A stretch of 48,888 bases of DNA from CAYRNC01 sp964425645. GTDB taxonomy: Bacteria > Bacillota > Clostridia > Peptostreptococcales > Anaerovoracaceae. Below are positions 39,528 to 48,366 of this stretch, piece after piece (the first letter of the stretch is position 1; the number at the start of each line of letters is the position of its first letter). The notes below the pieces were generated by a model. The model was given only the letters and a program-made list of their open reading frames with translations. It was not told the DNA's origin and searched no databases. The translations under genes and the position numbers were made by a program. The stretch covers positions 1 to 48,888 of the forward strand of contig CAYRNC010000005.1 in NCBI GenBank assembly GCA_964425645.1, in the 5' to 3' direction.

Positions 39528-42500
39528 ATGATACGCAAAAGAATGAAGACTATGGATGGAAATACCGCTGCAGCATATGCCTCCTACGCATTTACAGATG
39601 TGGCAGCCATATATCCCATCACACCATCCTCCGATATGGCAGAGATGGTGGACGAATGGGCGGCTCATGGAAAGAAAAACATTTTTGGCCAACAGGTAAA
39701 GGTGGTTGAAATGCAATCGGAGGGAGGAGCATCCGGTGCAGTGCACGGATCTCTCGCCGCAGGAGCTTTGACCACAACATATACAGCCTCCCAAGGCCTT
39801 TTGCTTATGATTCCGAATATGTATAAAATAGCCGGCGAATTACTCCCCTGTGTGTTCCATGTATCGGCAAGAGCGCTTGCTACACACGCCCTAAGCATCT
39901 TCGGAGACCACTCTGATGTAATGGCTGCGAGACAGACTGGCTTTGCAATGTTGGCATCGAGTTCGGTTCAGGAGGTTATGGACTTAGGCAGCGTTGCCCA
40001 TCTGTCCACGATTAAAAGCAGAATTCCGTTTTTACATTTTTTCGACGGATTTCGAACTTCTCATGAAGTACAAAAAATCGAAACGATTGATTATGAAGAT
40101 CTTAAGGGGCTTTTGGATATGGGGGCGGTCAGGCGATTTAGGAACAATGCGCTCAATCCGGAGCATCCTGTAATTAGAGGCACAGCCCAAAATCCGGATA
40201 TCTTTTTCCAAGCCAGGGAGGCGGGCAACAAATTCCATGAGGCTGTTCCGGGAATAGTAGCCGATTATATGGATGAGATCGGCAGACTGACAGGCAGATC
40301 CTATCATCTGTTTGATTATGTAGGCCACCCGGAGGCTGAAAGCGTGATAATCGCTATGGGTTCGGTGTGCGAAACTGTCGAAGAAACCCTATCCTTTCTT
40401 ATGGAACAGGGCAGAAAAGTAGGGTTGGTAAAGGTGAGGCTGTACAGACCCTTCGCCCCTGAATATCTGAAAAAGGTAATGCCCAAAAGCGTAAAAAGAA
40501 TTGCGGTGCTGGATCGCACCAAGGAGCCGGGCGCCTTGGGAGATCCTCTTTACATGGATGTTAAGACCACTTACTATAATGGGGATAACAGCCCTGAGGT
40601 GTACGGCGGCAGATACGGACTTGGATCAAAGGATACGAGACCCGGCCACATCGTTGCCGTATTTGACAACCTTGACAGGGAGCAGCCGAAAAACCATTTT
40701 ACGATCGGGATAGAGGATGATGTATACAACAGCTCCCTTGAGCCGATTGCAAGCATTCATACTGTTCCCGAGGGAACTATCCGGTGTAAATTTTGGGGTT
40801 TGGGTTCTGATGGAACTGTGGGAGCGAATAAGAGCGCGATTAAGATCATCGGGGATAAAACAGATCTTTATGCTCAAGGTTATTTTGCTTACGATTCTAA
40901 AAAGTCAGGCGGTTTGACCGTCTCACATCTCCGTTTTGGTGAAAAACCGATTCAATCCACCTACCTAATAGATAAGGCTGATTTCGTCGCCTGTCACAAC
41001 CAGGCATACGTAAACCAGTACAATTTGTTAAAGGGACTGAAAGAAGGCGGAACCTTTCTTTTAAACTGTGATTTCGGTCAGGAAGAGCTGAGTGAAAATC
41101 TTCCGGCCTCGATGAAAAAGTATCTGGCCGATAATAAGATTAATGTGTATACGATTGATGCTACAAAGATTGCAGAAGAAATAGGGCTGAGAAACCGAAT
41201 CAATATGATAATGCAGGCGGCATTCTTCAGCCTTACCAATGTTATTCCGATAGATGATGCTATCATTTATCTGAAAGAGGCTGTTGATGAATCTTATGGC
41301 AGAAAGGGTAAAAAAACAGTCGATATGAATTATGCGGCTATCGACAGGGGGGCGAGGGATTACGTAAAGGTTGAAATACCTGCAGAATGGTCAAACCTTA
41401 GCGAAGAAGCGGCAAAGAAAGAAGATCTGCCTGAATTTATCGAGGGTGTTCTGATTCCCATGAACCGGCAGGAAGGGGACAGCCTTCCGGTCAGTACGTT
41501 CATTGACAATGAAGATGGAACCTTTCCATCAGGGACATCTGCGTATGAAAAAAGAGGGGTGGCCGTCTGTGTTCCTGAATGGATAGCGAAGAACTGCATT
41601 CAGTGCAATCATTGCTCTTATGTATGTCCTCATGCATCGATTCGTCCTGTATTGCTTGACGAAAATGAAAAGTCCCGTGCTCCATCAGATTATGTGACAA
41701 AAAAGGCCATAGGTAAAGGGCTGGAGGGGCTGGAATTTCGCATAGATGTTTCACCTTTGGACTGTCTTGGCTGCGGCAACTGTGCCGATATCTGTCCGGC
41801 AAAAGAAAAAGCTTTGGTTATGAAACCTTTATCAACTCAGCTTGAACAGGTAGATAAGTGGGATTACGGGCAGACAAAGGTATCAATTAAAGATAACCTT
41901 ATCAGTAAAGAAAGCATCAAAGGAAGCCAGTTTGCCAAGCCTTATCTCGAATTTTCAGGGGCCTGTGCAGGTTGCGGCGAAACACCGTATATTAAGCTTG
42001 TGACACAACTTTTTGGGGATCGCATGATGATAGCGAATGCAACCGGCTGCACATCTATTTGGGGTGCCTCGGCACCGAATATGCCCTATTGCAAGGATGA
42101 AAACGGGAGAGGTCCGTCCTGGGCAAACTCCCTTTTTGAGGATAATGCAGAATATGGCCTGGGCATGGTCTTAGGCGTGAAGCAGATGCGGGATAAAATC
42201 AATGAGAATATGCTTGCACTTATGGAAAGGGATATAACCGATAAAGTTCGCTTTGCCTTTGAAAACTGGATAGCAAACCGCGAAAACGGGGATGTTTCTA
42301 GAAAGGCCGGCGACCAGGTTCTTTCTGCTTTGGGCGGGATCACTTCGACCGATTATGAGACTGAGAGACTTGTGGCTGAAATCCTGGACAGAAAGGATTA
42401 TCTTGTAAAGAAATCTGTATGGGCGATCGGCGGTGACGGCTGGGCCTACGATATAGGTTATGGCGGTTTAGATCATGTAATCGCATCCGGTGAAAACGTT

Positions 42501-43058
42501 AACCTTTTAGTGCTGGATACAGAGGTTTATTCCAATACAGGAGGTCAATCATCGAAGGCGACCCCTGCCGCCGCAATAGCAAAGTTTGCGGCATCAGGAA
42601 AAAAGAACAGGAAAAAAGACCTTGGAATGATGGCTATGTCATACGGTACAGTTTATGTGGCCCAGGTTGCTATGGGGGCGGATAAAAATCAAACCATGAA
42701 GGCAATATCCGAGGCTGAAAGGTATGACGGACCTTCATTGATTATTTGCTATGCACCCTGCATAAATCACGGTATCAGAAAGGGGATGGGCAAGGCCCAG
42801 GAGAACATGCATGATGCGGTAAAGGCAGGATACTGGCATCTTTATCGATATAACCCCGAAAGAAGAGCTGAAGGTAAAAACCCCTTCATACTCGACTCGA
42901 AGGAACCTACTGAAAGTTATCGGGACTATCTTATGGGACAGGTCAGGTATTCATCGCTTACTTTGGAATTTCCCGATCAGGCTGAACAGTTGTTTGCCAA
43001 GGCGGAGAGGGATGCGAAGGAACGCTACGAGACTTATAAGAAAATGAGTTTGGGTTAA
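39528..43058 (+). CDS. nifJ: pyruvate:ferredoxin (flavodoxin) oxidoreductase
   Basis: The 1176-residue single-chain enzyme oxidises pyruvate to acetyl-CoA and CO2 and reduces ferredoxin, the central reaction of clostridial fermentation. Domain order is standard. The pyrimidine-binding domain begins with IYPITPSSDMAEMVDEW, followed by the CoA-side domain II and the gamma-like domain. A two-cluster ferredoxin domain has CIQCNHCSYVCPHASIRP and CLGCGNCADICPAKEKAL. The ThDP domain has CAGCGETPYIKL, the GDGWAYDIGYGG motif and YSNTGGQSSKATP. AAAGGAG precedes the ATG. It is monocistronic, next to the sigma-54 regulator, and would consume pyruvate released by the lyase. Confidence 0.96.
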   Translation: MIRKRMKTMDGNTAAAYASYAFTDVAAIYPITPSSDMAEMVDEWAAHGKKNIFGQQVKVVEMQSEGGASGAVHGSLAAGALTTTYTASQGLLLMIPNMYKIAGELLPCVFHVSARALATHALSIFGDHSDVMAARQTGFAMLASSSVQEVMDLGSVAHLSTIKSRIPFLHFFDGFRTSHEVQKIETIDYEDLKGLLDMGAVRRFRNNALNPEHPVIRGTAQNPDIFFQAREAGNKFHEAVPGIVADYMDEIGRLTGRSYHLFDYVGHPEAESVIIAMGSVCETVEETLSFLMEQGRKVGLVKVRLYRPFAPEYLKKVMPKSVKRIAVLDRTKEPGALGDPLYMDVKTTYYNGDNSPEVYGGRYGLGSKDTRPGHIVAVFDNLDREQPKNHFTIGIEDDVYNSSLEPIASIHTVPEGTIRCKFWGLGSDGTVGANKSAIKIIGDKTDLYAQGYFAYDSKKSGGLTVSHLRFGEKPIQSTYLIDKADFVACHNQAYVNQYNLLKGLKEGGTFLLNCDFGQEELSENLPASMKKYLADNKINVYTIDATKIAEEIGLRNRINMIMQAAFFSLTNVIPIDDAIIYLKEAVDESYGRKGKKTVDMNYAAIDRGARDYVKVEIPAEWSNLSEEAAKKEDLPEFIEGVLIPMNRQEGDSLPVSTFIDNEDGTFPSGTSAYEKRGVAVCVPEWIAKNCIQCNHCSYVCPHASIRPVLLDENEKSRAPSDYVTKKAIGKGLEGLEFRIDVSPLDCLGCGNCADICPAKEKALVMKPLSTQLEQVDKWDYGQTKVSIKDNLISKESIKGSQFAKPYLEFSGACAGCGETPYIKLVTQLFGDRMMIANATGCTSIWGASAPNMPYCKDENGRGPSWANSLFEDNAEYGLGMVLGVKQMRDKINENMLALMERDITDKVRFAFENWIANRENGDVSRKAGDQVLSALGGITSTDYETERLVAEILDRKDYLVKKSVWAIGGDGWAYDIGYGGLDHVIASGENVNLLVLDTEVYSNTGGQSSKATPAAAIAKFAASGKKNRKKDLGMMAMSYGTVYVAQVAMGADKNQTMKAISEAERYDGPSLIICYAPCINHGIRKGMGKAQENMHDAVKAGYWHLYRYNPERRAEGKNPFILDSKEPTESYRDYLMGQVRYSSLTLEFPDQAEQLFAKAERDAKERYETYKKMSLG

Positions 43059-43077
43059 AGATATCAGGCAAAAATCT

Positions 43078-43106
43078 AAGCGCAGCTTTGAAGCTGCGCT
43101 TTAATT
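43078..43106. terminator. bidirectional terminator between nifJ and gdhA
   Basis: AAGCGCAGCTT (43078-43088) and AAGCTGCGCTT (43091-43101) make an 11-bp stem with a very short loop, followed by TTAATTGTATTT on the plus strand. It is shared by convergent genes. Confidence 0.85.
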
Positions 43107-43138
43107 GTATTTGTTTTCATCGATAACCCGTTTTAGAT

Positions 43139-44466
43139 TTAAACCACTCCCTGGGCCATCATTGCATTGGCAATTTTCATGAATCCGGCAATGTTTGCGC
43201 CGGCAACCAGGTTGTAGCCAAGGCCGTATTCTTTTGCAGCGGCCGCCGCACTGTCATGTATGTTGACCATGATCGTTTTTAATTGTGCGTGCACCTGCTC
43301 CGGTGAAAACACAGTATGTCCCGCATTTTGTCCCATTTCAATGCATGAACATGCTACGCCGCCTGCGTTAGCGGCCTTACAGGGACCGACAATGATACCA
43401 TTCTTCATTAAATACTCAATGGCTTCATTTGTGGTGGGCATATTAGCACCTTCACAGAGGAATTTCGCCCCCGATGCCACTATGTTCTCAGCATCCTCCA
43501 GGCGGATATCATTTTGCATTGCGCAGGGGATATATAGGTCTGCTTTAACTTCCCATGGTTTTTTCCCCTGAATGAATTTTGACCCCGGGAATTTATCCGC
43601 ATAAGGTTTACAGATATTTTTACCGCTGTTTCTTAAATCTAACATATAGTCTATTTTTTCTCCGCTGATTCCGGCCTCATCCAAAATATATCCATCCGGT
43701 CCGGAGAACGCAATCAATTTTGCGCCCAGTTCATCCAGCTTACACGCCGTTCCCCACGCAACGTTACCAAAGCCTGAAATAACGACTTTTTTGCCGGCCA
43801 TTTTCTCGTTGTTTGCTTCAAGCATGCAATTAGCAAAATAGACGATTCCGTATCCGGTAGCTTCAGTTCTTCCGTTAAGTCCCCCATAGCTTATATGTTT
43901 TCCTGTTATCGCTTCATCATAGCGGTTTACGAGTCTTTTGTACTGTCCGAACAGATAGCCGATCTCTCTTGGTCCAACACCTAAGTCACCGGCGGGGCTG
44001 TCAGTATATGGGCCGATATGCCTATATAATTCGTTCATGAACGATTGGCAGAATCTCATTATTTCGCCGTCTGACTTGCCGTTCGGATCGAAGTCTGCTC
44101 CCCCTTTTCCTCCCCCTATCGGAAGACCTGTGAGAGAGTTTTTGAATATCTGTTCAAAGGCCAGGAATTTCATTATACTTGGATTTACATTCGGCGCAAA
44201 TCTCAGGCCGCCTTTGTAAGGTCCGATCGCACTGTTGAACTGATATCTGTATCCTCTGTTGACCTGAACGTTGCCGGCGTCATCAACCCAAGATACCCTG
44301 AATGAAATTGCTCTCTCCGGCTCTATCAGTCTTTCGATCAGCCCGGCTTTTTCATATTCCGGATGCTTTGCAATAACCGGTTCCAGGGAGGTCAGAACCT
44401 CTTCCACTGCCTGTTGGAATTCTGTTTCTCCCGGATTTTAAGATACTTTTCGGTTAAGTTTGCCAT
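43139..44466 (-). CDS. gdhA: NADP-type glutamate dehydrogenase, frameshifted near its start
   Basis: The enzyme interconverts glutamate and 2-oxoglutarate plus ammonia. The main frame (43139-44407) gives RYQFNSAIGPYKGGLRFAPN, LTGLPIGGGKGGADFDPNGK with the catalytic lysines, DSPAGDLGVGPREIGYL, GLNGRTEATGYG and VVISGFGNVAWGTACKL, as in the about 445-residue hexameric family. The expected N-terminus lies in another frame: from an ATG at 44466 with a perfect AGAGGAG site it reads MANLTEKYLK, then one base is missing in an A run (44439-44436). After that NPGETEFQQAVEEVLTSLEP follows in the main frame. As written, the product from 44466 stops after 24 codons. A sequencing error in the homopolymer is the simplest explanation; translation from the GTG at 44407 would lose about 20 residues. 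Confidence 0.9.
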
Positions 44467-44532
44467 TTTTTCTCCTCTTTTCATAAATGATGATTTTGGA
44501 ATGGTTTCGGGTTATACGATCTTACAATATAA

Positions 44533-44561
44533 ACGATAGCATAGTGTTAAAATATAGTCAA
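44533..44561 (-). promoter_or_regulatory. probable promoter of gdhA
   Basis: TTGACT (44561-44556), 17-base spacer, TATCGT (44538-44533) on the minus strand, about 65 bases before the ATG at 44466. Confidence 0.5.
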
Positions 44562-44681
44562 GATATCGGTTTGAAATCCGGGACAAGGGATGTAAAGTTC
44601 CAATTTTCAGAGAACTTATTTTGAATCGGTGCTCTTTCGGGAGGGCGCTGCCGTATTTATTCTCAATATAATGATGGCAGG

Positions 44682-45953
44682 TTATCTTTTAATGAGGCAG
44701 ACGAGAATTGTACCGACCAATGAAACCAAGGCCATAAAAAAGATGCAGCTGGTCAATCCGAAGTTATCCATAATGCATCCGAACACTGCTCCGGCCAAGG
44801 AAGCACCCATGTAGGACCAGCCGTTCACAACACCGACTCCGGTTCCTCCTAAACGGCTGCCCAATATGTCGCCCGGCAGGTTGAATATGGGGGATTGGGC
44901 TCCCTGAATACAACCTCCGGCTAAAAATAACAGGAAGGTCAATATTGCAATTCCGTTTTTCATATTTAGCAGATTTGCACCGCTAAAATAGATGAATGCA
45001 AGGGATGCGGCGCTTACAGAAAAGTTAATCGCTATGGTCTGCCATCGTCTGCCTTGGAATACGATGTCCGAAAGATAACCCATGATCACAGAAAAGAAAG
45101 CCCCTCCCCAATGCATTGACGAGGCTGCCGATGCAGCTATAATAAGCGCAAGCCCATAACCGCCGGCTTCTATGGATTCTGTTAGAATTTTTATAGTCCA
45201 GTTTAGCAGGCCCCATCTGACAAATTGACTGCATACCGCTATGGCACAGACCATATTCATAGTCGGGTTTTTCATTATGTTTATATAATCCTTCAGGCTT
45301 ATATGTTCTTCCGCCTCGGATGCGGGTGTCCATTCCGTAATAAGGCCCGCGTCTTCGGGATTGCTTTTAACTGTTAAAAAAAAGAATATCGACCAGGTAA
45401 AAAGCAAGGCGGGGGAGACAAAAAAAACTGAACGCCAGCCGAAGGATGTTATCGTCACTCCGGCGACAGGATATATAATGACACCGCCCAAAAAAGCGAA
45501 TGCATGGAAGATGCCCATAAAAAGCCCCCACCGTTTCGGAGGTATCCATCTAAACAATATACTGCAGCCGGGGGACCAGCCCATAGATAAAAAAATTGCA
45601 TTTACACCCCAAAAAAGAGAGAACATCTTCATGTCCCCCGACAGGCCAAATCCGATATTCGCAGCCGTGGAACCGAGAGCACCGCAAAACATCAACGTTT
45701 TAGGATCGTAACGGTCTCCCAAAAAACCCATTATAAATTGACCTGCTCCATAACATAATGTGTAAATTGTAAACAGGATGCCGAATTCGCTGTTCGTAAG
45801 ATAATATTCGTCCTGTATATATTTTGCAGCTGTGCCAAGATTATAGTGTGATGCATAATAGTATGCATACAGAACTACCATTGTAAAGAATACTTTTAAT
45901 TGGACAGGATGATACAATTCTGTCTTTATAATATTGTTATAGTTTTTCTTCAT
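44682..45953 (-). CDS. MFS transporter, OPA-like
   Basis: A 423-residue major facilitator with about 12 membrane helices. The start is TELYHPVQLKVFFTMVVLYA, then YYASHYNLGTAAKYIQDEYYL and the loop 2-3 motif GFLGDRYDPKTLMF, here a GxLxDRYxPK form. WSPGCSILFRWIPPKRWGLFMG and the central loop with NPEDAGLITEW resemble organophosphate:phosphate antiporters (GlpT/UhpT branch) and their relatives. The substrate cannot be read. It follows the LUD-domain gene by 20 bases on the same strand, so both may serve uptake and use of one organic acid. The ribosome site is weak, suggesting coupling. Confidence 0.85.
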   Translation of the reverse strand: MKKNYNNIIKTELYHPVQLKVFFTMVVLYAYYYASHYNLGTAAKYIQDEYYLTNSEFGILFTIYTLCYGAGQFIMGFLGDRYDPKTLMFCGALGSTAANIGFGLSGDMKMFSLFWGVNAIFLSMGWSPGCSILFRWIPPKRWGLFMGIFHAFAFLGGVIIYPVAGVTITSFGWRSVFFVSPALLFTWSIFFFLTVKSNPEDAGLITEWTPASEAEEHISLKDYINIMKNPTMNMVCAIAVCSQFVRWGLLNWTIKILTESIEAGGYGLALIIAASAASSMHWGGAFFSVIMGYLSDIVFQGRRWQTIAINFSVSAASLAFIYFSGANLLNMKNGIAILTFLLFLAGGCIQGAQSPIFNLPGDILGSRLGGTGVGVVNGWSYMGASLAGAVFGCIMDNFGLTSCIFFMALVSLVGTILVCLIKR

Positions 45954-45973
45954 TTTTCAATTTTATCATCCTG

Positions 45974-46582
45974 TCAGTAGCCCAGATCCTCGTCGATTAA
46001 AAAGACGGTAACCGGATTTCCTCCGGGCTGACGGTTGATTATAAGCGTTGCCATGCAGATGCGGTCGGCAGAATTGCAATTCATGCACTTTCCTGTTTTG
46101 GCACAGGGTGTGTCCAGGTTTAACCGTTTTGCATTTGCCGGGCATGCCACGTTTTTTATTCTGATTATCGCCTCTTCAGTGTTTCGGGCAATCTTATTAG
46201 TTCCGGCTACCAGAAATACTTTATTATGGCCGTAAAGCATGGCTGAAATGCGATTTCCAGTACCATCAATATTTACTAAAGCTCCTTCTTCGGTGATCGC
46301 ATTCGTTCCTGCCAAATATACGTCTGCCGCTGCAGCGGCTTTCAATATTTCCTTTCTGCTCTCGGAGGGGGATGCGTACCAATGCCAATAGACGGGATTT
46401 CCCCTCTCCTTTAAATCCTCATAAAAACCCAGTTTCTCCACTGTTATTGAACCTCCGAATCCGACTGATTCTGACGGTCCGATAGAAGAAAGTATGGATT
46501 TTTTCGCTTTTTCCCGATTTTCACAATACAGAACACCAAACCCGTTTCGTTTCAGGTTTTCCAAAGTGGCCGCGATATCCAT
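45974..46582 (-). CDS. LUD-domain protein (LutC/YkgG-like)
   Basis: The 202-residue protein belongs to the LUD (lactate utilisation, formerly DUF162) family: NGFGVLYCENREKAKKSIL, the glycine-rich VGFGGSITVEKLGF, YLAGTNAITEEGALVNIDGTGNR given here in parts (GTNAITEEGALVNIDGTGNR), and VFLVAGTNKIA. It ends with a cysteine cluster (RLNLDTPCAKTGKCMNC, then RICM) as in stand-alone family members. Their reaction is not settled; some act in lactate oxidation with iron-sulfur partners, but no lutA or lutB neighbour is seen. GAGGAGGTG precedes the ATG. It lies between mgtE and the MFS gene in one direction. Confidence 0.88.
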   Translation of the reverse strand: MDIAATLENLKRNGFGVLYCENREKAKKSILSSIGPSESVGFGGSITVEKLGFYEDLKERGNPVYWHWYASPSESRKEILKAAAAADVYLAGTNAITEEGALVNIDGTGNRISAMLYGHNKVFLVAGTNKIARNTEEAIIRIKNVACPANAKRLNLDTPCAKTGKCMNCNSADRICMATLIINRQPGGNPVTVFLIDEDLGY

Positions 46583-46608
46583 AAAAGCACCTCCTCATTT
46601 AGCATATT

Positions 46609-47985
46609 CTATAACCCGATAATCAGCGAAGCAAGAGCAAAATATGTGACTACCGAAATCATATCCGTTAATGAAGCGATCGTCGGGCTTGCCATAATGG
46701 CGGGATCTATTCCGACCCGCTTTGCGACCATCGGCAGCATACCGCCTATGGTTTTAGCGGCGGTTATTATAATGAGCAAAGAACAACAGACTGTAAGGGC
46801 TATCAAGGGTGACTCATTATCTATGAGTATTATTTTGCCGAAATTTAGCAGGCTTAAGGCCAGCCCGATCATAAAACTTACCCTGAATTCCTTCCAAAAA
46901 ACTTTTCCTGCATCTTTTAAACATATATCCCCTACAGCCATCCCCCTTATAACCAACGTGGCGGATTGGGATCCTGAGTTTCCGCCGGTACCCATAAGCA
47001 TCGGAAGATACACGGCGAGGACTATGGTGCCGGACAGGACGTTTTCAAATTTGCTGATGATTAATCCCGTAATCATAGCAGAAATCATCAGATACAGCAG
47101 CCAGGGAAACCGGTTTCTTGCATGTTTTAAAACTTTGGTGTCCAGGTATTCCTCAGGGGATGCGGCCACGCCTGCCATCTTGTGAAAGTCTTCTGTGGTT
47201 TCTTCGTCGATTATGGCTAATATATCATCTACCGTGATGATACCTACCAAGCGATTTTCATTATCCACAACAGGCATAGCGAGAAAGCCGTATTTCTTAA
47301 ATAAATTGGAGACGTCCTCCTGGTCTGAAAAAGCATTGACGCATACGAAGTCTTTCAGCATGATGTCCGAAACGGGTACGTTGTCGTCTGAGATTACAAG
47401 CGTACGAAGCGACACAATTCCCTGCAGTTTCCTGCCGTTATCCTTAACGTAGCAGGTATATACAGTTTCGCTGTCCATGCCTTCCTTTTTTATATGGGCA
47501 AGGGCCTGTTTTATGGTCATATCCTTACGCAGGCTTATGTATTCGGGAGTCATTATGCTTCCTGCGGTATTTTCAGGATAATTTAAAAAAGTATTTATCA
47601 GGCGTCGTTCATCCTTGGGTGTTTTTTCAAGTATTTTATCGACGATATTCGCAGGAAGCTCTTCAAGTACATCTATCATATCATCAAAAGGAAGCTCTTC
47701 AATTATGAATTTGATCTCTTTGTCTGTGATTCCGTTGATGATGGAAAGCTGCTCGTCTGTTGCAAGGCGGGAAAATACCTCTACGGAAATGTCCTTTGGA
47801 AGAGTGCGAAACATTATAATGGTCTTTTCCACCCCAAGTTCATCCATAATTTCTTCCAAAATTTCAGCGATATCGACCTCGTTGAAATTTAAAAGCAACT
47901 CTCTTGCTTTGACATACTGTTTTTCCACGATCAGACGGATGATCCGGGCAGAGTTAAAGATCGGTCTTTTTGTCTTGTATTCCAT
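46609..47985 (-). CDS. mgtE: magnesium transporter MgtE
   Basis: The 458-residue protein is a Mg2+ channel of the cytoplasmic membrane. Order: N-terminal superhelical domain (about 20-130, repeats such as VDIAEILEEIMDELG), a CBS pair (about 135-260, SIMTPEYISLRKDMTIKQAL and FLAMPVVDNENRLVGIITVD), a connecting helix (TEDFHKMAGV), and five membrane helices. The pore segment is LMGTGGNSGSQSATLVIRG, with DICLKDAGKVFWKE after it. The cytosolic domain closes the channel when Mg2+ is plentiful. GGAGGTG precedes the ATG. A 215-base leader with its own promoter and a possible attenuator suggests RNA-level control. Confidence 0.95.
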   Translation of the reverse strand: MEYKTKRPIFNSARIIRLIVEKQYVKARELLLNFNEVDIAEILEEIMDELGVEKTIIMFRTLPKDISVEVFSRLATDEQLSIINGITDKEIKFIIEELPFDDMIDVLEELPANIVDKILEKTPKDERRLINTFLNYPENTAGSIMTPEYISLRKDMTIKQALAHIKKEGMDSETVYTCYVKDNGRKLQGIVSLRTLVISDDNVPVSDIMLKDFVCVNAFSDQEDVSNLFKKYGFLAMPVVDNENRLVGIITVDDILAIIDEETTEDFHKMAGVAASPEEYLDTKVLKHARNRFPWLLYLMISAMITGLIISKFENVLSGTIVLAVYLPMLMGTGGNSGSQSATLVIRGMAVGDICLKDAGKVFWKEFRVSFMIGLALSLLNFGKIILIDNESPLIALTVCCSLLIIITAAKTIGGMLPMVAKRVGIDPAIMASPTIASLTDMISVVTYFALASLIIGL

Positions 47986-48033
47986 TTTTATACGGCACCT
48001 CCTTTGTCTTTCGCACGTTTATCCGCATGCAAG

Positions 48034-48200
48034 AAAAAGGAGGTCTCCGTTATCACCGAAACGAAATTCGCCTTTTTATGCGGCCATTGAAAGCAGATCT
48101 GTGTGCGATTATTTGATTCATCTGTTTGTCTTGCGGGCAGGTATCCTGTCCTATGGTATACATGCTTGGTTTCATCTCCCTTTGGCTACCTATTCAACAG
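48034..48200 (-). promoter_or_regulatory. structured 5' leader of mgtE with possible attenuator
   Basis: Between the promoter and the mgtE ribosome site the minus strand holds several inverted repeats, for example AGGTA..TACCT and AACAGAT..AGATCTG. It ends with AAAAAGG (48078-48072) pairing with CCTTTTT (48040-48034) around an inner hairpin, only about 50 bases before mgtE. This has the form of a riboswitch or attenuator. The conserved core of the M-box Mg2+ riboswitch (GAGGCTCCT, GCTGCTGCCC, GAGAGACGCC) was not found, so the class is open. A 40-codon ORF (48175-48053) overlaps it and has a poorly placed ribosome site. Confidence 0.4.
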
Positions 48201-48206
48201 TTCCTA

Positions 48207-48236
48207 ATTATAAACTATATAGGGTTGGTCGCGCAA
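48207..48236 (-). promoter_or_regulatory. promoter of the mgtE leader
   Basis: TTGCGC (48236-48231), 18-base spacer and a perfect TATAAT (48212-48207) on the minus strand. Confidence 0.5.
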
Positions 48237-48302
48237 GCATTCATAAAAAAAACGCAGATGCTTTTCAAATATGACAAATTGATTAAATTCGCTCCCATAC
48301 GG

Positions 48303-48331
48303 TTTACGAAGCACAGATTTAATATTAAAAT
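48303..48331 (+). promoter_or_regulatory. possible promoter of nnrD
   Basis: TTTACG (48303-48308), 17-base spacer, TAAAAT (48326-48331), 35 bases before the start codon. Confidence 0.45.
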
Positions 48332-48366
48332 ACAAAAAGAAAAGAACTTTGTGTTTAGGTGAAAAA

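Noticed and set aside
44430..44442. Programmed ribosomal frameshift in gdhA
   Set aside because: The needed -1 shift at CTT-AAA-ATC has no standard slippery heptamer and no downstream stimulator was evident.
48053..48175. 40-codon ORF (MKPSMYTIGQDTC...) upstream of mgtE
   Set aside because: The GGGAG site abuts the ATG, the sequence overlaps leader hairpins and no family was recognised; kept only as a note in the leader.
48034..48200. M-box or NiCo riboswitch identity for the mgtE leader
   Set aside because: The conserved cores of both classes, as remembered, are not present in the right order.
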